Source: Deltaproteobacteria bacterium
Lineage (GTDB): Bacteria; Desulfobacterota; Desulfobacteria; Desulfobacterales; UBA5852
Direction of reading: 5' to 3'
DNA length: 64,000 nt
Assembly (NCBI GenBank): GCA_020444045.1
Contig: JAHLLS010000013.1
Location: forward strand, 1-64,000
Below are positions 39,193 through 47,818 of the stretch, in pieces. Under the pieces are notes generated by a model. The model saw nothing but the letters and a program-made list of their open reading frames with translations. It searched no databases and was not told where the DNA came from. The position numbers and the translations under genes are program-made. The first letter of the stretch is position 1, and each line of letters opens with the position of its first letter.

Positions 39193-39996
39193 ATGAAGAA
39201 ATCGTTGCTGTGCTTAGCGGTCGGAATCGCCCTGATGGCCGGTTGTGCGACACGACAAGATGTCATAACCCTGGATAGTCGAACGATTACCTTGGAAAAA
39301 AAATATGCCGATCTGGAAAAGAAGTATACCGCCACGCGGGAAGATCTTTCCAGCTTTGGCGCTGACCGGGATGAAAAATACCAGTCGTTCAGCGATTATA
39401 AGGCCGAAATGCGGGCAGAATTCCAACGCTACCAAAAAGAGTTGCAGCTGCTTGGCGGACGCGCCGACGAGACTGACCATCGCCTTCAGCAGCACGTCGC
39501 TGATCTGAGTGCGCGCCTGGATGCGTTTGACGTGCGCCTGGCCAAGGTAGAGAAATATCTCAATGTCCAGGCTGCGGCCGGGAGTGTGGCCGTAGGCGCG
39601 GTGGCCGCTGGAGGAAATAGCAAACAATCCGAAGACATCGCCCTTTACGCCCAGGGAAAAAAAGCGTTCGATGGTGAAGATTACGGCGGCGCGCGCGGCG
39701 CCTTCGAGACCCTTTTAAAGAAGTTTCCGCAATCCGATCAGGCCGACAACGCCCAGTTTTGGATCGGCGAGACCTATTACCGAGAAAACTGGTACGAAAA
39801 AGCGATTCTCGAATACCAGAAGGTTATCGAAAACTATCCCAATGGCAATAAAGTGCCGGCCGCTCTTCTCAAACAGGGCATGGCGTTTACCGAACTGGGC
39901 GACAATGAAAATGCGCGCTTGATTTTCAAGGACCTGATCGATCGCTTTCCCCGGTCGACCGAATCTAAAATCGCCGCGCAGAAGCTCAAACAATGA
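39193..39996 (+). CDS. cpoB: Tol-Pal system lipoprotein CpoB (YbgF)
   Basis: A 267-residue lipoprotein. The lipobox LMAGC puts the lipidated cysteine at residue 18. A long coiled coil (about 25-130) is followed by tetratricopeptide repeats with the family start DIALYAQGKKAFDGEDYGGARGAFETLLKKFPQSDQADNAQFWIGETYY. CpoB coordinates peptidoglycan synthesis with Tol-driven outer membrane constriction during division. The start is ATG 39193; the longer frame upstream crosses the pal terminator and has no meaning. Lipidation is unusual compared with E. coli CpoB, which is soluble periplasmic. Confidence 0.92.
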   Translation: MKKSLLCLAVGIALMAGCATRQDVITLDSRTITLEKKYADLEKKYTATREDLSSFGADRDEKYQSFSDYKAEMRAEFQRYQKELQLLGGRADETDHRLQQHVADLSARLDAFDVRLAKVEKYLNVQAAAGSVAVGAVAAGGNSKQSEDIALYAQGKKAFDGEDYGGARGAFETLLKKFPQSDQADNAQFWIGETYYRENWYEKAILEYQKVIENYPNGNKVPAALLKQGMAFTELGDNENARLIFKDLIDRFPRSTESKIAAQKLKQ

Positions 39997-40036
39997 TGCC
40001 CCGCCGGCCAATAAACGGCGAACGGCTTCGTTATCA

Positions 40037-40513
40037 ATGAAAGTCCTCGGCATTGATCCCGGTCTTGCCGATACAGGGATCGGTGTGGTCCACGGACACG
40101 GGTTGCGCATCGACGGGTTTGCCTTCGGCAGTATCGCCACATCCCAAAAAGAGGAACAATCCAAACGCCTTGAGGTCATTTATACCAAAGTCCTCGGGGT
40201 GCTGCGGCAGGAAATGCCGGACCTGATGGTGGTCGAAGATGTTTTCTCTCTCGAGAAGTATCCCAAATCCGGTATTCTGCTCGGCAAGGTGACCGGTGTT
40301 ATCCTTCTGGCAGGGTGCCACATCAACGTGCCCATCAAGGAAATCCCGGTACGGGAGGCCAAACAGGTTTTGACGGGAAACGGCAATGCCAGTAAGAGCC
40401 AACTGGAAAAAGCGGTTCGACACGCACTGAAACTGGAACACGCCATCCGTCCTTTTCACGCCTCCGATGCATTGGGGCTGGCCCTCATCGGCCTTTTTCG
40501 ACAAAACGGTTGA
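40037..40513 (+). CDS. ruvC: Holliday junction resolvase RuvC
   Basis: A 158-residue resolvase. Catalytic acidic residues are visible: D7 in VLGIDPGLADTG, the Glu in MVVEDVFSLEKYPKSG, and the Asp pair in HASDALGLAL near the C terminus. It cuts four-way junctions symmetrically, with RuvAB. It is the first gene of a ruvC-ruvA-ruvB run. Confidence 0.96.
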   Translation: MKVLGIDPGLADTGIGVVHGHGLRIDGFAFGSIATSQKEEQSKRLEVIYTKVLGVLRQEMPDLMVVEDVFSLEKYPKSGILLGKVTGVILLAGCHINVPIKEIPVREAKQVLTGNGNASKSQLEKAVRHALKLEHAIRPFHASDALGLALIGLFRQNG

Positions 40514-40550
40514 CAGGCGCGATTCGCACGTTGGTTTTTCGAAAGACATC

Positions 40551-41168
40551 ATGATCGGGTATATTGAAGGCAAATTACTGAAAAAAGAAAAAGAGCGGGT
40601 CCTGATTCTGGCCAATCAACTGGGCTATGAGGTCCTTCTCCCGGCCGTGGTGATGGAGTCCCTCGGAACCAAAGCAATCGGCGATTCACTGGAGCTCTAC
40701 ATCTACTATCACCAGACTGAACGTCAGCCGAAACCGGTTCTTATCGGTTTTAATATGGAGGTTGAAAAGGAATTTTTCCAATACTTCATTTCCGTGGAAG
40801 ATATCGGCCCCATGAAGGCCGTCAAGGCCATGAACATACCGGTGCGGGACATCGCACGGGCGATTGAGAATGGCGATGTTGGCGCTTTACGGCGCTTGAA
40901 CGGCGTCGGCAGCCGCACGGCTCAGAAGATTGTGGCAACCCTCTCCGGTAAAATGGAAAAATTTGCCCTGATTCGTAAAGGTGAGGTGCCCGCCGTGATT
41001 CCGATGAGTGATCTCGGCCAACTGGTGCTGGATGTCCTCACGAAACAGCTGGGACATAAAACCGCCGACGCCAAGCGGATGATCGCCGGCGCCATGGATC
41101 GCAATCCGGCCATCGGAACGCCGGAAGAACTGTTTGACGAAATATACCGGGGTGAAGAATTCGCATGA
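40551..41168 (+). CDS. ruvA: Holliday junction helicase subunit RuvA
   Basis: A 205-residue protein. It begins [13 protein letters not shown] with the OB fold, followed by the tandem helix-hairpin-helix ([13 protein letters not shown] and [16 protein letters not shown]) and a C-terminal domain III that contacts RuvB. It binds the junction as tetramers. The start at 40551 is set by the family N terminus; the longer frame overlaps ruvC. The stop overlaps the ruvB start. Confidence 0.96.
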   Translation: MIGYIEGKLLKKEKERVLILANQLGYEVLLPAVVMESLGTKAIGDSLELYIYYHQTERQPKPVLIGFNMEVEKEFFQYFISVEDIGPMKAVKAMNIPVRDIARAIENGDVGALRRLNGVGSRTAQKIVATLSGKMEKFALIRKGEVPAVIPMSDLGQLVLDVLTKQLGHKTADAKRMIAGAMDRNPAIGTPEELFDEIYRGEEFA

Positions 41169-42211
41169 GTGATGACGTCCTGTCCTATTCTTCGGAGCGC
41201 AAGGGCATTCTGTCCGAGAAGGAGACTTCTCAGGATCTGGAAACCGACATCCTATCCCTCCGACCGGAAACCCTCGATGACTATGTCGGCCAAAACCAGG
41301 CGGTAGAGACCCTGCGTATTGCCATTGAGGCCGCCAAAATGCGCAACGAACCCGTGGATCATGTCCTTTTTCACGGCCCCCCCGGCCTGGGCAAGACAAC
41401 CTTGGCGCATATCATCGCCAACGAGACCGGCGGTACGCTGACGGTGACCTCCGGCCCGGCCCTTGAGAAGGGGGGCGACCTGATCGGGATTTTGACGCAT
41501 CTTGAAGATGGCGATCTTTTATTTATCGATGAAATTCATCGCACGCCGAAATCGGTGGAGGAGCTTCTCTACCCGGCCATGGAGGATTTTGCGATCGATT
41601 TTGTCTTCGACAAAGGCGTTCATGCGCGCAGCCATCGCTATCGCCTGCGCCGGTTCTGCCTGGTGGGGGCCACCACCCGCGTCGGGTTGCTTTCGGCCCC
41701 GTTGCGGGATCGTTTCGGCATCATGCGGAGTTTGGATTTTTATGCCCTAGACGATCTTGTGAAAATTACCAAACGCTCTGCCGCCCTGTTGGATGTGCCC
41801 ATAGAAGCAGATGCGGCCATGGAGTTGGCCCGCCGCTGCCGGGGGACCCCCCGGATTGCCAACCGGCTCCTGAAACGTGTGCGGGATTTCAGCCAGGTCC
41901 GGGCCAAGGGGCGAATCACCTTCGAGACGGTAACGGCCGCCCTGGCGCTCGAGGGGGTTGACGACCAGGGGTTGACCAAACTGGATCGGCGTTACCTGCA
42001 AACGATCATTGATTATTATCGAGGCGGTCCGGTCGGTATCGAGGCCCTGGCGGCAACACTCCAGGAGGAATCCGACACCCTGGTGGATGTCGTGGAGCCC
42101 TATCTGCTCAAACGGGGCTTCCTCATGCGCACCTCGTCGGGACGCCGAACGTCGGAAGCCGCCTACAAACACTTGGGGGTGACCTATCAGCAGGGCTTGT
42201 TCCGCGAATGA
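41165..42211 (+). CDS. ruvB: Holliday junction branch migration ATPase RuvB
   Basis: A 348-residue AAA+ motor. It has [12 protein letters not shown] at its N terminus, Walker [13 protein letters not shown], Walker [10 protein letters not shown], the sensor [18 protein letters not shown] and a winged-helix C-terminal domain ([22 protein letters not shown]). It hydrolyses ATP to drive branch migration with RuvA. Overlaps ruvA by four bases. Confidence 0.97.
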   Translation: MSDDVLSYSSERKGILSEKETSQDLETDILSLRPETLDDYVGQNQAVETLRIAIEAAKMRNEPVDHVLFHGPPGLGKTTLAHIIANETGGTLTVTSGPALEKGGDLIGILTHLEDGDLLFIDEIHRTPKSVEELLYPAMEDFAIDFVFDKGVHARSHRYRLRRFCLVGATTRVGLLSAPLRDRFGIMRSLDFYALDDLVKITKRSAALLDVPIEADAAMELARRCRGTPRIANRLLKRVRDFSQVRAKGRITFETVTAALALEGVDDQGLTKLDRRYLQTIIDYYRGGPVGIEALAATLQEESDTLVDVVEPYLLKRGFLMRTSSGRRTSEAAYKHLGVTYQQGLFRE

Positions 42212-42224
42212 CGATCAGGTAAGA

Positions 42225-43037
42225 ATGCCGCCTGCCATTATTTCGCTCTTAACCGACTTTGGCGATCGGGACGAATATGTCGGGGTGATGAAGGGGGTCC
42301 TTCTAAGCCATGCACCCCATGCCATGCTCGTCGATCTCTGCCACCATATCATGCCGCATGCCATCGACCAGGCGGCTGCCATGATTGCCGCCGCATACCG
42401 ATTTTTCCCTGAGGGAACCCTGCATGTCATGGTGGTGGATCCTGGCGTCGGCGGCCAGCGCGATATTGTCTTCGCGCAAGCCCAGTCCTGCGGATTTCTT
42501 TGCCCGGATAACGGTTTGCTGAGCGGTCTGATCGCACAGAATATATTGCACAGAGCCTGGCGAGTGACGAATCGGGAGCTTTTCGCACCGACCATCAGTG
42601 CGACATTTCATGGTCGGGATATCATGGCGCCGGCGGCGGGTTTTCTGGCTTCCGGCGGCGACCCCGAAAAGTTAGGTCCCCGGAAGGCCATCGAAAATCT
42701 GGCCTGCTCGGCGCTTCCCGCGGCGCAGCCGGAAGCGAATGGCAGCCTATGGGGAACCGTTGTGACCATTGATCGTTTTGGCAACGTGGTGACCAATATC
42801 GGGCGCGGCCTATTGACATCCGCCTGGGAAGATGATCTGAAACAAATTTCGATGATCAAGATCGGGAATCGCCCCGCCATTCCGCTGGTGGCCTCATACA
42901 GTGCTGTTCCGGCCGGCGAATTGCTGGCAACCATCGGCAGCCGTGATACGCTTGAAATCGCGGTCAATCAGGGTCATGCCGGTATGGTTCTGGGGGTCGT
43001 CTCCGGGACACCGATTCATGTTTCACGCAATTCCTGA
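42225..43037 (+). CDS. SAM hydrolase/halogenase-family protein (DUF62)
   Basis: A 270-residue protein with the family N terminus IISLLTDFGDRDEYVGVMKGV and VVDPGVGGQRDIVFAQ, plus CPDNGLLSGL. These are the conserved motifs of SAM hydroxide adenosyltransferases, which hydrolyse SAM to adenosine and methionine, and of related fluorinases and chlorinases. Without a defined halide-site residue I call only the family. It follows ruvB by 13 bases and may be cotranscribed. Confidence 0.9.
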   Translation: MPPAIISLLTDFGDRDEYVGVMKGVLLSHAPHAMLVDLCHHIMPHAIDQAAAMIAAAYRFFPEGTLHVMVVDPGVGGQRDIVFAQAQSCGFLCPDNGLLSGLIAQNILHRAWRVTNRELFAPTISATFHGRDIMAPAAGFLASGGDPEKLGPRKAIENLACSALPAAQPEANGSLWGTVVTIDRFGNVVTNIGRGLLTSAWEDDLKQISMIKIGNRPAIPLVASYSAVPAGELLATIGSRDTLEIAVNQGHAGMVLGVVSGTPIHVSRNS

Positions 43038-43099
43038 TACATCTTTTCGCTTCCGCATCCATACCGGCAACAGTGGCTACGTGGCGCCTGAAACAACGC

Positions 43100-44062
43100 A
43101 TGATGAAAAAAACGACGATTGCTTCGAAATATAAAAAAAGCTGGACGGTCCTCTTGGTCGACGGACAGGGGCGGATTCGCCGGATCCCGCATTTTCGCCA
43201 AAAACTATGGGCGATCATCGGGCTGAGCGTCGCCGCGCTGGGGATTGCCGCTGTCATGGGCCTTCTCTATGGGGGGACGCTGCGTAAACAGATGGCGCTC
43301 GCCGAAACAGTCGGCACCTTGGAGAAAGCGATCGCCGCTCTTCAGCAAGAGAATGAATTGCTCAAAGCCCGCGCCGTGCGCATGGAAGCCCAGGCGGTCA
43401 CTTTAGAGAAAACGACGGCGCCCGAGGCCCGCGTGGCGTCGGTTTCGCCAAAGGTGGAAGCGGCGCCGGCGCCGCCCCCCACGCCCCCCGAGACAGGAGA
43501 AACCGCGCCCTCGACGGTTCCCCCCCCCGCCGCTAAACCGACGGCGGCCGATCCCGAGCAGGAAATAGAGCCCGAGGTGGATGTGGAGGGCTTGAAGCTT
43601 GCCTATCGAGCGGATACGGAAACGATCGAAGCCGCCTTCGTGATCAAGAACACCGGGCAGGGCTCGGCCGGCGGGCGTGCGGTGGTGGTATTGCATGCCG
43701 ATGATGGCTCATCCCCTCTGCGGTTCGCGCTACCCTCCGTACCGCTGAGAAATGGACAACCGCTTGGCAACCAGGGGCGGCGTTTCTCCATATCGCGGTT
43801 TATGACATTGACCCTGCAACGAAAATTTGCCGAGCCCGGCACGCAGTTCGTTCGTGCCGCGGTCTATGCCTATACCCTTGAAGGCAAGCAGCTGTTGGAA
43901 AAACCCTTCGATGTGACGCTGGCTATTCCGGAAAAAGAAACAGCCCCCGCGGCGGTGGTTACACCGCCCCCCCCTTCGGCGGACACCGGCACGATTGCTG
44001 CGCCGCTTGGACTTGAGTTGCCGGAGCCCAAACCCCAAGACCCCACAGGAGCGCAGCCTTGA
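43100..44062 (+). CDS. single-pass membrane protein, bactofilin partner
   Basis: A 320-residue protein without a recognised named domain. One membrane helix lies at about 37-57, then a coiled coil (about 60-105), an Ala/Pro-rich linker, a globular C-terminal part (about 155-270) and a Pro-rich tail. ATG 43100 is the assumed start; a GTG 43073 frame adds 9 residues and there is no strong SD for either. The stop overlaps the bactofilin TTG, so the two are translationally coupled. A role in anchoring bactofilin at the membrane is inference from this context. Confidence 0.7.
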   Translation: MMKKTTIASKYKKSWTVLLVDGQGRIRRIPHFRQKLWAIIGLSVAALGIAAVMGLLYGGTLRKQMALAETVGTLEKAIAALQQENELLKARAVRMEAQAVTLEKTTAPEARVASVSPKVEAAPAPPPTPPETGETAPSTVPPPAAKPTAADPEQEIEPEVDVEGLKLAYRADTETIEAAFVIKNTGQGSAGGRAVVVLHADDGSSPLRFALPSVPLRNGQPLGNQGRRFSISRFMTLTLQRKFAEPGTQFVRAAVYAYTLEGKQLLEKPFDVTLAIPEKETAPAAVVTPPPPSADTGTIAAPLGLELPEPKPQDPTGAQP

Positions 44063-44445
44063 CCCGCAAGAAAACGTTTATTTCGATTGTCGATGACGGC
44101 TTTTCCGTGGAAGGCACCATCGAATTTTCCGGCGAACTCCTGATCCGTGGCCGTGTGGGTGGCAAAGTCAAGGGCAATACCGTGACGATTGCCGAAGAGG
44201 GGGTCGCCAGTGCCGATATGCAGGTCGAACGCCTGACGATCGGAGGGCGCTTTGATGGCGACGTGCATGCCAGCGTCGAGCTTGTGGTTCTCCCGACAGG
44301 GCGTTGCGATGGCCGTGTTCAGTGCCGAAGTCTCGTGGTTCATGAAGGGGGGCGTCTCAATGCCGACGTCCGCCAGTTGGGCCGCCAGGAAGCTTACCGT
44401 GAAAAAAAACTGTCAGCCCCGGCCAAACCGGTCATAGATCTTTAA
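44059..44445 (+). CDS. bactofilin-family polymer-forming protein
   Basis: A 128-residue bactofilin. The core has the repeating beta-helix pattern (VEGTIEFSGELLIRGRVGGKVKGN through VVHEGGRLNADVRQLG). Bactofilins polymerise without nucleotides and localise cell-wall or chemosensory proteins. It starts with TTG 44059 overlapping the TGA of the preceding gene; CAGGAGC upstream supports the start. Confidence 0.85.
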   Translation: MTRKKTFISIVDDGFSVEGTIEFSGELLIRGRVGGKVKGNTVTIAEEGVASADMQVERLTIGGRFDGDVHASVELVVLPTGRCDGRVQCRSLVVHEGGRLNADVRQLGRQEAYREKKLSAPAKPVIDL

Positions 44446-44532
44446 ACCCTGGAGGGTAACAGCCAGGCGACCCTAGCTGCCAGACGCAGTCTTTTCCCCG
44501 ACGTTTCGGCACACTTTCTTATCGGTGGCACG

Positions 44533-45321
44533 TCAATTTTTCCATAAAAAATCCGCCGCTACTGGATAATGATCCGATGGAAAGCAAGCGCCGGCTTGAA
44601 AGGGGATCACGCCGGCATGGTGCCGAGTGATCGCACCCCGGTAAAGAATCCAGTCGATGCAGCGGCTGCCCTCACCCCCCTTGAAGCCATGAAAGGTTCC
44701 GGGAAAGGAGGGTTCCAGCACGTTCTGAAATGTCGGTCTTGGCGGCCGGTTGGTATGTCCGGGACGCGTAAAAACAGCATGGCAGCTTGAGGTCGGCGTG
44801 CAGTTGAAATCGCCTGCCAGGACGACTGGCCGATTGGACGCCATCCGGTCGATGCGCGTCAGGATGATTTTCGCGCTGTCGACCTGGACGGTTTCGTCAA
44901 AGTCTAGGTGGGTCGTCGCGCAAACCAGTTTATGCGGGCCGGCGCTGAAGCGGCCCAGGGTGCACTGCCGCGGCCAGAGGCTTGCCGCAAAGCGGCTGGG
45001 AATATCCGGTGTGGGACTGAGATAGAAGTGGTCCGATTGGTCCAGCTTCCACGGCGCGCGATAAAAAATGACGTTGTTTTGCCAATCGGGCGGCGCGGGA
45101 TGGCGTTTTCCGATGTAGGCATATTCCGGCAGGCATTCGGCCAGAAAATCGATCTGGAAATCGTTGGCCTCCTGGAACACCATAAAATCACCGTCGTGGG
45201 TTTCCAGGAATTGACGCAGCCGCGGGCGACGATGCACCCAAGCCTGGGGCCCGTCGTCGGCCAAACCGAATCGGAGGTTGAGGGTCAGGATGGAAAAGGC
45301 CGGTTGGGGCGTGGACGTCAT
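44533..45321 (-). CDS. endonuclease/exonuclease/phosphatase family protein
   Basis: A 262-residue EEP-family hydrolase. Motifs are ILTLNLRF at the N terminus, FMVFQEANDFQ (metal Glu), AGDFNCTPTS (catalytic Asp/Asn) and PSDHYPVAADF (catalytic Asp-His). Such proteins cleave phosphodiesters or phospholipid headgroups; the substrate is unknown. No signal peptide is evident, so it is likely cytoplasmic. Its start overlaps the stop of the CYTH gene. Confidence 0.88.
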   Translation of the reverse strand: MTSTPQPAFSILTLNLRFGLADDGPQAWVHRRPRLRQFLETHDGDFMVFQEANDFQIDFLAECLPEYAYIGKRHPAPPDWQNNVIFYRAPWKLDQSDHFYLSPTPDIPSRFAASLWPRQCTLGRFSAGPHKLVCATTHLDFDETVQVDSAKIILTRIDRMASNRPVVLAGDFNCTPTSSCHAVFTRPGHTNRPPRPTFQNVLEPSFPGTFHGFKGGEGSRCIDWILYRGAITRHHAGVIPFQAGACFPSDHYPVAADFLWKN

Positions 45322-45926
45322 GGGCGTGATTCCGCTTCGAATGGCTGAATCAGCGGTACCAGATCGGCTTGTACGTTCTCAAAATGGGCAAAGGTCACGT
45401 CGGTGAAGGGCAGTTCTAAAGCGTGGCGAATGGTTTCAAATATTTGTAAATAGTTCGCCAGGATGCGTCGCTGCCACGCGAGGCCCAGGCGCATGGCCAC
45501 GGCGGGGATGGTTTCCGGCGTGCCCTCGATTTCCACGAAGTGGCCGTAGGGCATCTCATCCAGGCAGATCTCGGTCGATCCCAGGATAAAAGTTTCGCGG
45601 TGTTTTTCATAGATCTGCACCCGACGAAATCCGAGGGCTGCGAGAATGCGGCTGGCCGTATCGAAGTCGGATACGTCGATTTCCATTTCCTCATGGGTCT
45701 TGAACTGGTGGCTGCCATCGGGGTGCGGTTGTTTGACGGTCAAACGATTGCGGCGATCGCGGCGCAGCCTCAACAGGCATTGGGCGGCCAGCAGTCGACC
45801 ATCGGCATCATCATAGCGATGGTTGGTCTCAAAGACGCTGCCCGTGGAAACAGCGCCGGCCTGATGCAGGCGGCGGCGCATGCTGGCCGGATCCGTCAAC
45901 AGAAATTTGACCTCGGTTTCAAGCAT
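45318..45926 (-). CDS. CYTH-domain protein (class IV adenylate cyclase-like)
   Basis: A 202-residue CYTH/CyaB-like protein. The E3-T-E5-V-K7 at the start of MLETEVKFLL matches the ExExK signature, and the tunnel-fold continues with RLRRDRRNRLTVKQPH and a C-terminal DEMPYGHFVEIEGTPE. CYTH proteins include CyaB adenylate cyclases and thiamine triphosphatases, and substrate cannot be determined here. ATG 45926 was preferred over the in-frame upstream ATG because the signature directly follows and a GGAG lies upstream. Coupled to the EEP gene. Confidence 0.85.
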   Translation of the reverse strand: MLETEVKFLLTDPASMRRRLHQAGAVSTGSVFETNHRYDDADGRLLAAQCLLRLRRDRRNRLTVKQPHPDGSHQFKTHEEMEIDVSDFDTASRILAALGFRRVQIYEKHRETFILGSTEICLDEMPYGHFVEIEGTPETIPAVAMRLGLAWQRRILANYLQIFETIRHALELPFTDVTFAHFENVQADLVPLIQPFEAESRP

Positions 45927-46103
45927 ACGATATTGCTCCGATACCAGGGGTGTCATTCGGGGATGGCATGGTGCCTGCGATGTCCGTATTCCGGGGAGGA
46001 CCAGGTTGTCGCTATAGGGGATTTCCCTGCGCCTGTCAAACAGCAGGGCAATCCTGCCGGTGGTTTGCCGTCCATTTGGTGATGGGAAATCTCAAAAAAA
46101 ATC

Positions 46104-46132
46104 TTGACATGATTTTCTCAATCAATTAATAG
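46104..46132 (+). promoter_or_regulatory. sigma-70-type promoter of rplM-rpsI
   Basis: TTGACA (46104-46109) and TAATAG (46127-46132) are separated by 17 bases, giving a short leader of roughly 25 bases before the rplM start codon. Confidence 0.7.
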
Positions 46133-46165
46133 TCCCAGATTCTATTATCGATAGGAGTTGGAAAC

Positions 46166-46603
46166 GTGAAAAAATACACAGTCAGTGCAAAAAATTCGGA
46201 CAATCAGGGGAAATGGTATGTTATCAACGCCGAGGACGCTATCCTTGGGCGTCTGGCCACAAAGGTGGCCAGTCATTTGCGGGGCAAGCATAACCCGGCC
46301 TTTACGCCGCATGTCGATACCGGTGACTGGGTCGTGGTGATCAACGCTGAAAAGGTCGCCCTGACAGGGCGCAAATGGGACCAGAAACTCTACCATCGCC
46401 ACAGCGGCTATATCGGCGGGTTGACATCCATCAGCGCTAAAAATTTGAAGGAAAAACGACCGGAAGATCTGGTTCGGTTTGCTGTAAAAGGCATGCTGCC
46501 AAAGAATCGACTCGGTCGCAAGCTGTTTAAGAAACTCAAAGTCTATGCCGGGAATGCACACCCCCACGAGGCGCAACAGCCTGAAACACTGACATTGAGC
46601 TAA
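46166..46603 (+). CDS. rplM: ribosomal protein uL13
   Basis: A 145-residue large-subunit protein. It includes [59 protein letters not shown] and the C-terminal [21 protein letters not shown], all typical of L13. It starts with GTG after AGGAG. It is followed by rpsI, the universal pair. Confidence 0.98.
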   Translation: MKKYTVSAKNSDNQGKWYVINAEDAILGRLATKVASHLRGKHNPAFTPHVDTGDWVVVINAEKVALTGRKWDQKLYHRHSGYIGGLTSISAKNLKEKRPEDLVRFAVKGMLPKNRLGRKLFKKLKVYAGNAHPHEAQQPETLTLS

Positions 46604-46643
46604 TCGCTTACTGCCAATTTAAAGATTAGGGATAGCCAAGATT

Positions 46644-47033
46644 ATGGAAAACACGTATTATGCCACTGGAAGACGGAAATCAGCGATTGCCAGGACGTAT
46701 CTTACCCCTGGAAGCGGAAAAATCATTATCAACAACCGTCCCATCGATGATTATTTTCAAGTAGAGACGGCGAAGATGGATCTTTTCCAGCCGCTGGTTC
46801 TCACGAATACCATGAATACCTACGACATCAAGGTAAGGGTGGTCGGCGGTGGTATTTCCGGACAGGCCGGTGCGATTCGGCACGGCATAACCCGGGCGTT
46901 GATGCTGGCCAACCCGGAATTCCGCGGTCCTCTCAAAAAAGCGGGCTTCGTCAGGCGCGATCCACGCGTCAAGGAGCGGAAAAAATACGGTCAGCGCGGT
47001 GCCCGCGCCCGGTTCCAGTTCTCCAAGCGTTAA
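46644..47033 (+). CDS. rpsI: ribosomal protein uS9
   Basis: A 129-residue small-subunit protein with [23 protein letters not shown] at the N terminus, [15 protein letters not shown] in the middle and the [18 protein letters not shown] terminus that reaches the P site. Normal length. A strong terminator follows at 47058-47092. Confidence 0.98.
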   Translation: MENTYYATGRRKSAIARTYLTPGSGKIIINNRPIDDYFQVETAKMDLFQPLVLTNTMNTYDIKVRVVGGGISGQAGAIRHGITRALMLANPEFRGPLKKAGFVRRDPRVKERKKYGQRGARARFQFSKR

Positions 47034-47275
47034 TCACGGTTTCTGCAGCAATTTTTCAAGGGGGGGCATATACTTATGTCCCCCCTTTTTTTATACCGGT
47101 CTTGCCCAATCCCGGGGTATGAAGGCCGTTCATACCTTCAGTTACGACCTCCAATTTCACCCGCCTCCGTCACTTTTCGCCACTTTCCTTTCCGATCCAA
47201 TGCTATCCCGATATGCTTTAACAATTTGAAATAATAACAAAAAAGGAATTAACCAAAAAAATACAAAAATTATCG
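47034..47275. other. AT-rich spacer between rpsI and the hmc locus
   Basis: Part of the 315-base gap between rpsI and the Rrf2 gene. Only the rpsI terminator is recognisable here; the last 70 bases are A-rich and lead into the rrf2 promoter. Confidence 0.6.
47058..47092 (+). terminator. Rho-independent terminator after rpsI
   Basis: AAGGGGGGGCATA, a four-base loop and TATGTCCCCCCTT, with one G-T pair, followed by T5. It isolates ribosomal genes from the hmc locus. Confidence 0.85.
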
Positions 47276-47305
47276 TTGACAAGGTTTTTCTTTCTTGACT
47301 AAAAG
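47276..47305 (+). promoter_or_regulatory. sigma-70-type promoter of the rrf2-hmc locus
   Basis: TTGACA (47276-47281) and TAAAAG (47300-47305) lie 18 bases apart. The -10 box and its upstream flank are overlapped by the left arm of the 47291-47340 inverted repeat. Confidence 0.6.
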
Positions 47306-47340
47306 AGTCGGGAATTAACCCGATTGTTTAAGTCAAGAAA
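47291..47340. promoter_or_regulatory. 10-bp perfect inverted repeat overlapping rrf2 promoter
   Basis: TTTCTTGACT (47291-47300) and AGTCAAGAAA (47331-47340) are perfect reverse complements, with a nested TCGGG/CCCGA pair (47308-47322) in the 30-base spacer. It could be an operator (for instance for the adjacent Rrf2 protein) or a 5' leader hairpin; it ends 8 bases before the rrf2 start codon. Confidence 0.65.
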
Positions 47341-47348
47341 GCAGGCTA

Positions 47349-47774
47349 ATGTTTTTAACCCAGAGAAATCAATATGCACTCAGGGCCATCGTTGAGCTTG
47401 CCAAACGGGTTGGATCGGGGCCGGTCAAGGTATCTGAGATCGCGGCTGCGCAGGCCATCCCGCGGCGGTTTCTGGAAGTGATCTTAGGGCAACTGAAGGG
47501 CAGTGGTCTGGTGGCAGCCAAGCGGGGCTATCACGGCGGATATATTCTGCTTCGGGAACCGGAAGACATTACGGTCGGCAATGTGATCCGATTTCTGCAG
47601 GGGGAACCAGACCACAAGGATTGTCAGAATTGTGTTTTTAAACTGCAGTGCCCGACGGACAGGGATTGCGCCTTTGCCTCCCTGTGGAACCGGGTCAATG
47701 AGGCAGTGTTCGGTATTTTCGACGAGACAACGATTCAGGATCTTGTTGAAGACGGAAGAATGGTCGAGTCCTGA
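47349..47774 (+). CDS. Rrf2-family transcriptional regulator
   Basis: A 141-residue Rrf2 winged-helix regulator. The N terminus MFLTQRNQYALRAIVELAKR and GHYGGYILLREPEDITVG-type wing (here YHGGYILLREPEDITVG) are diagnostic. The C-terminal third holds a cysteine group C-x2-C-x6-C-x5-C (CQNCVFKLQCPTDRDC) that can bind a cluster in IscR/NsrR-type members. Its namesake rrf2 in Desulfovibrio vulgaris represses the hmc operon, where it lies downstream. Here it is placed upstream of hmcA under its own promoter, so it probably controls this hmc operon; that is inference. Confidence 0.93.
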   Translation: MFLTQRNQYALRAIVELAKRVGSGPVKVSEIAAAQAIPRRFLEVILGQLKGSGLVAAKRGYHGGYILLREPEDITVGNVIRFLQGEPDHKDCQNCVFKLQCPTDRDCAFASLWNRVNEAVFGIFDETTIQDLVEDGRMVES

Positions 47775-47818
47775 GGGCTGTTCGTTTAATTCACGGGTAC
47801 ATCATAAGGATTCAGAAC

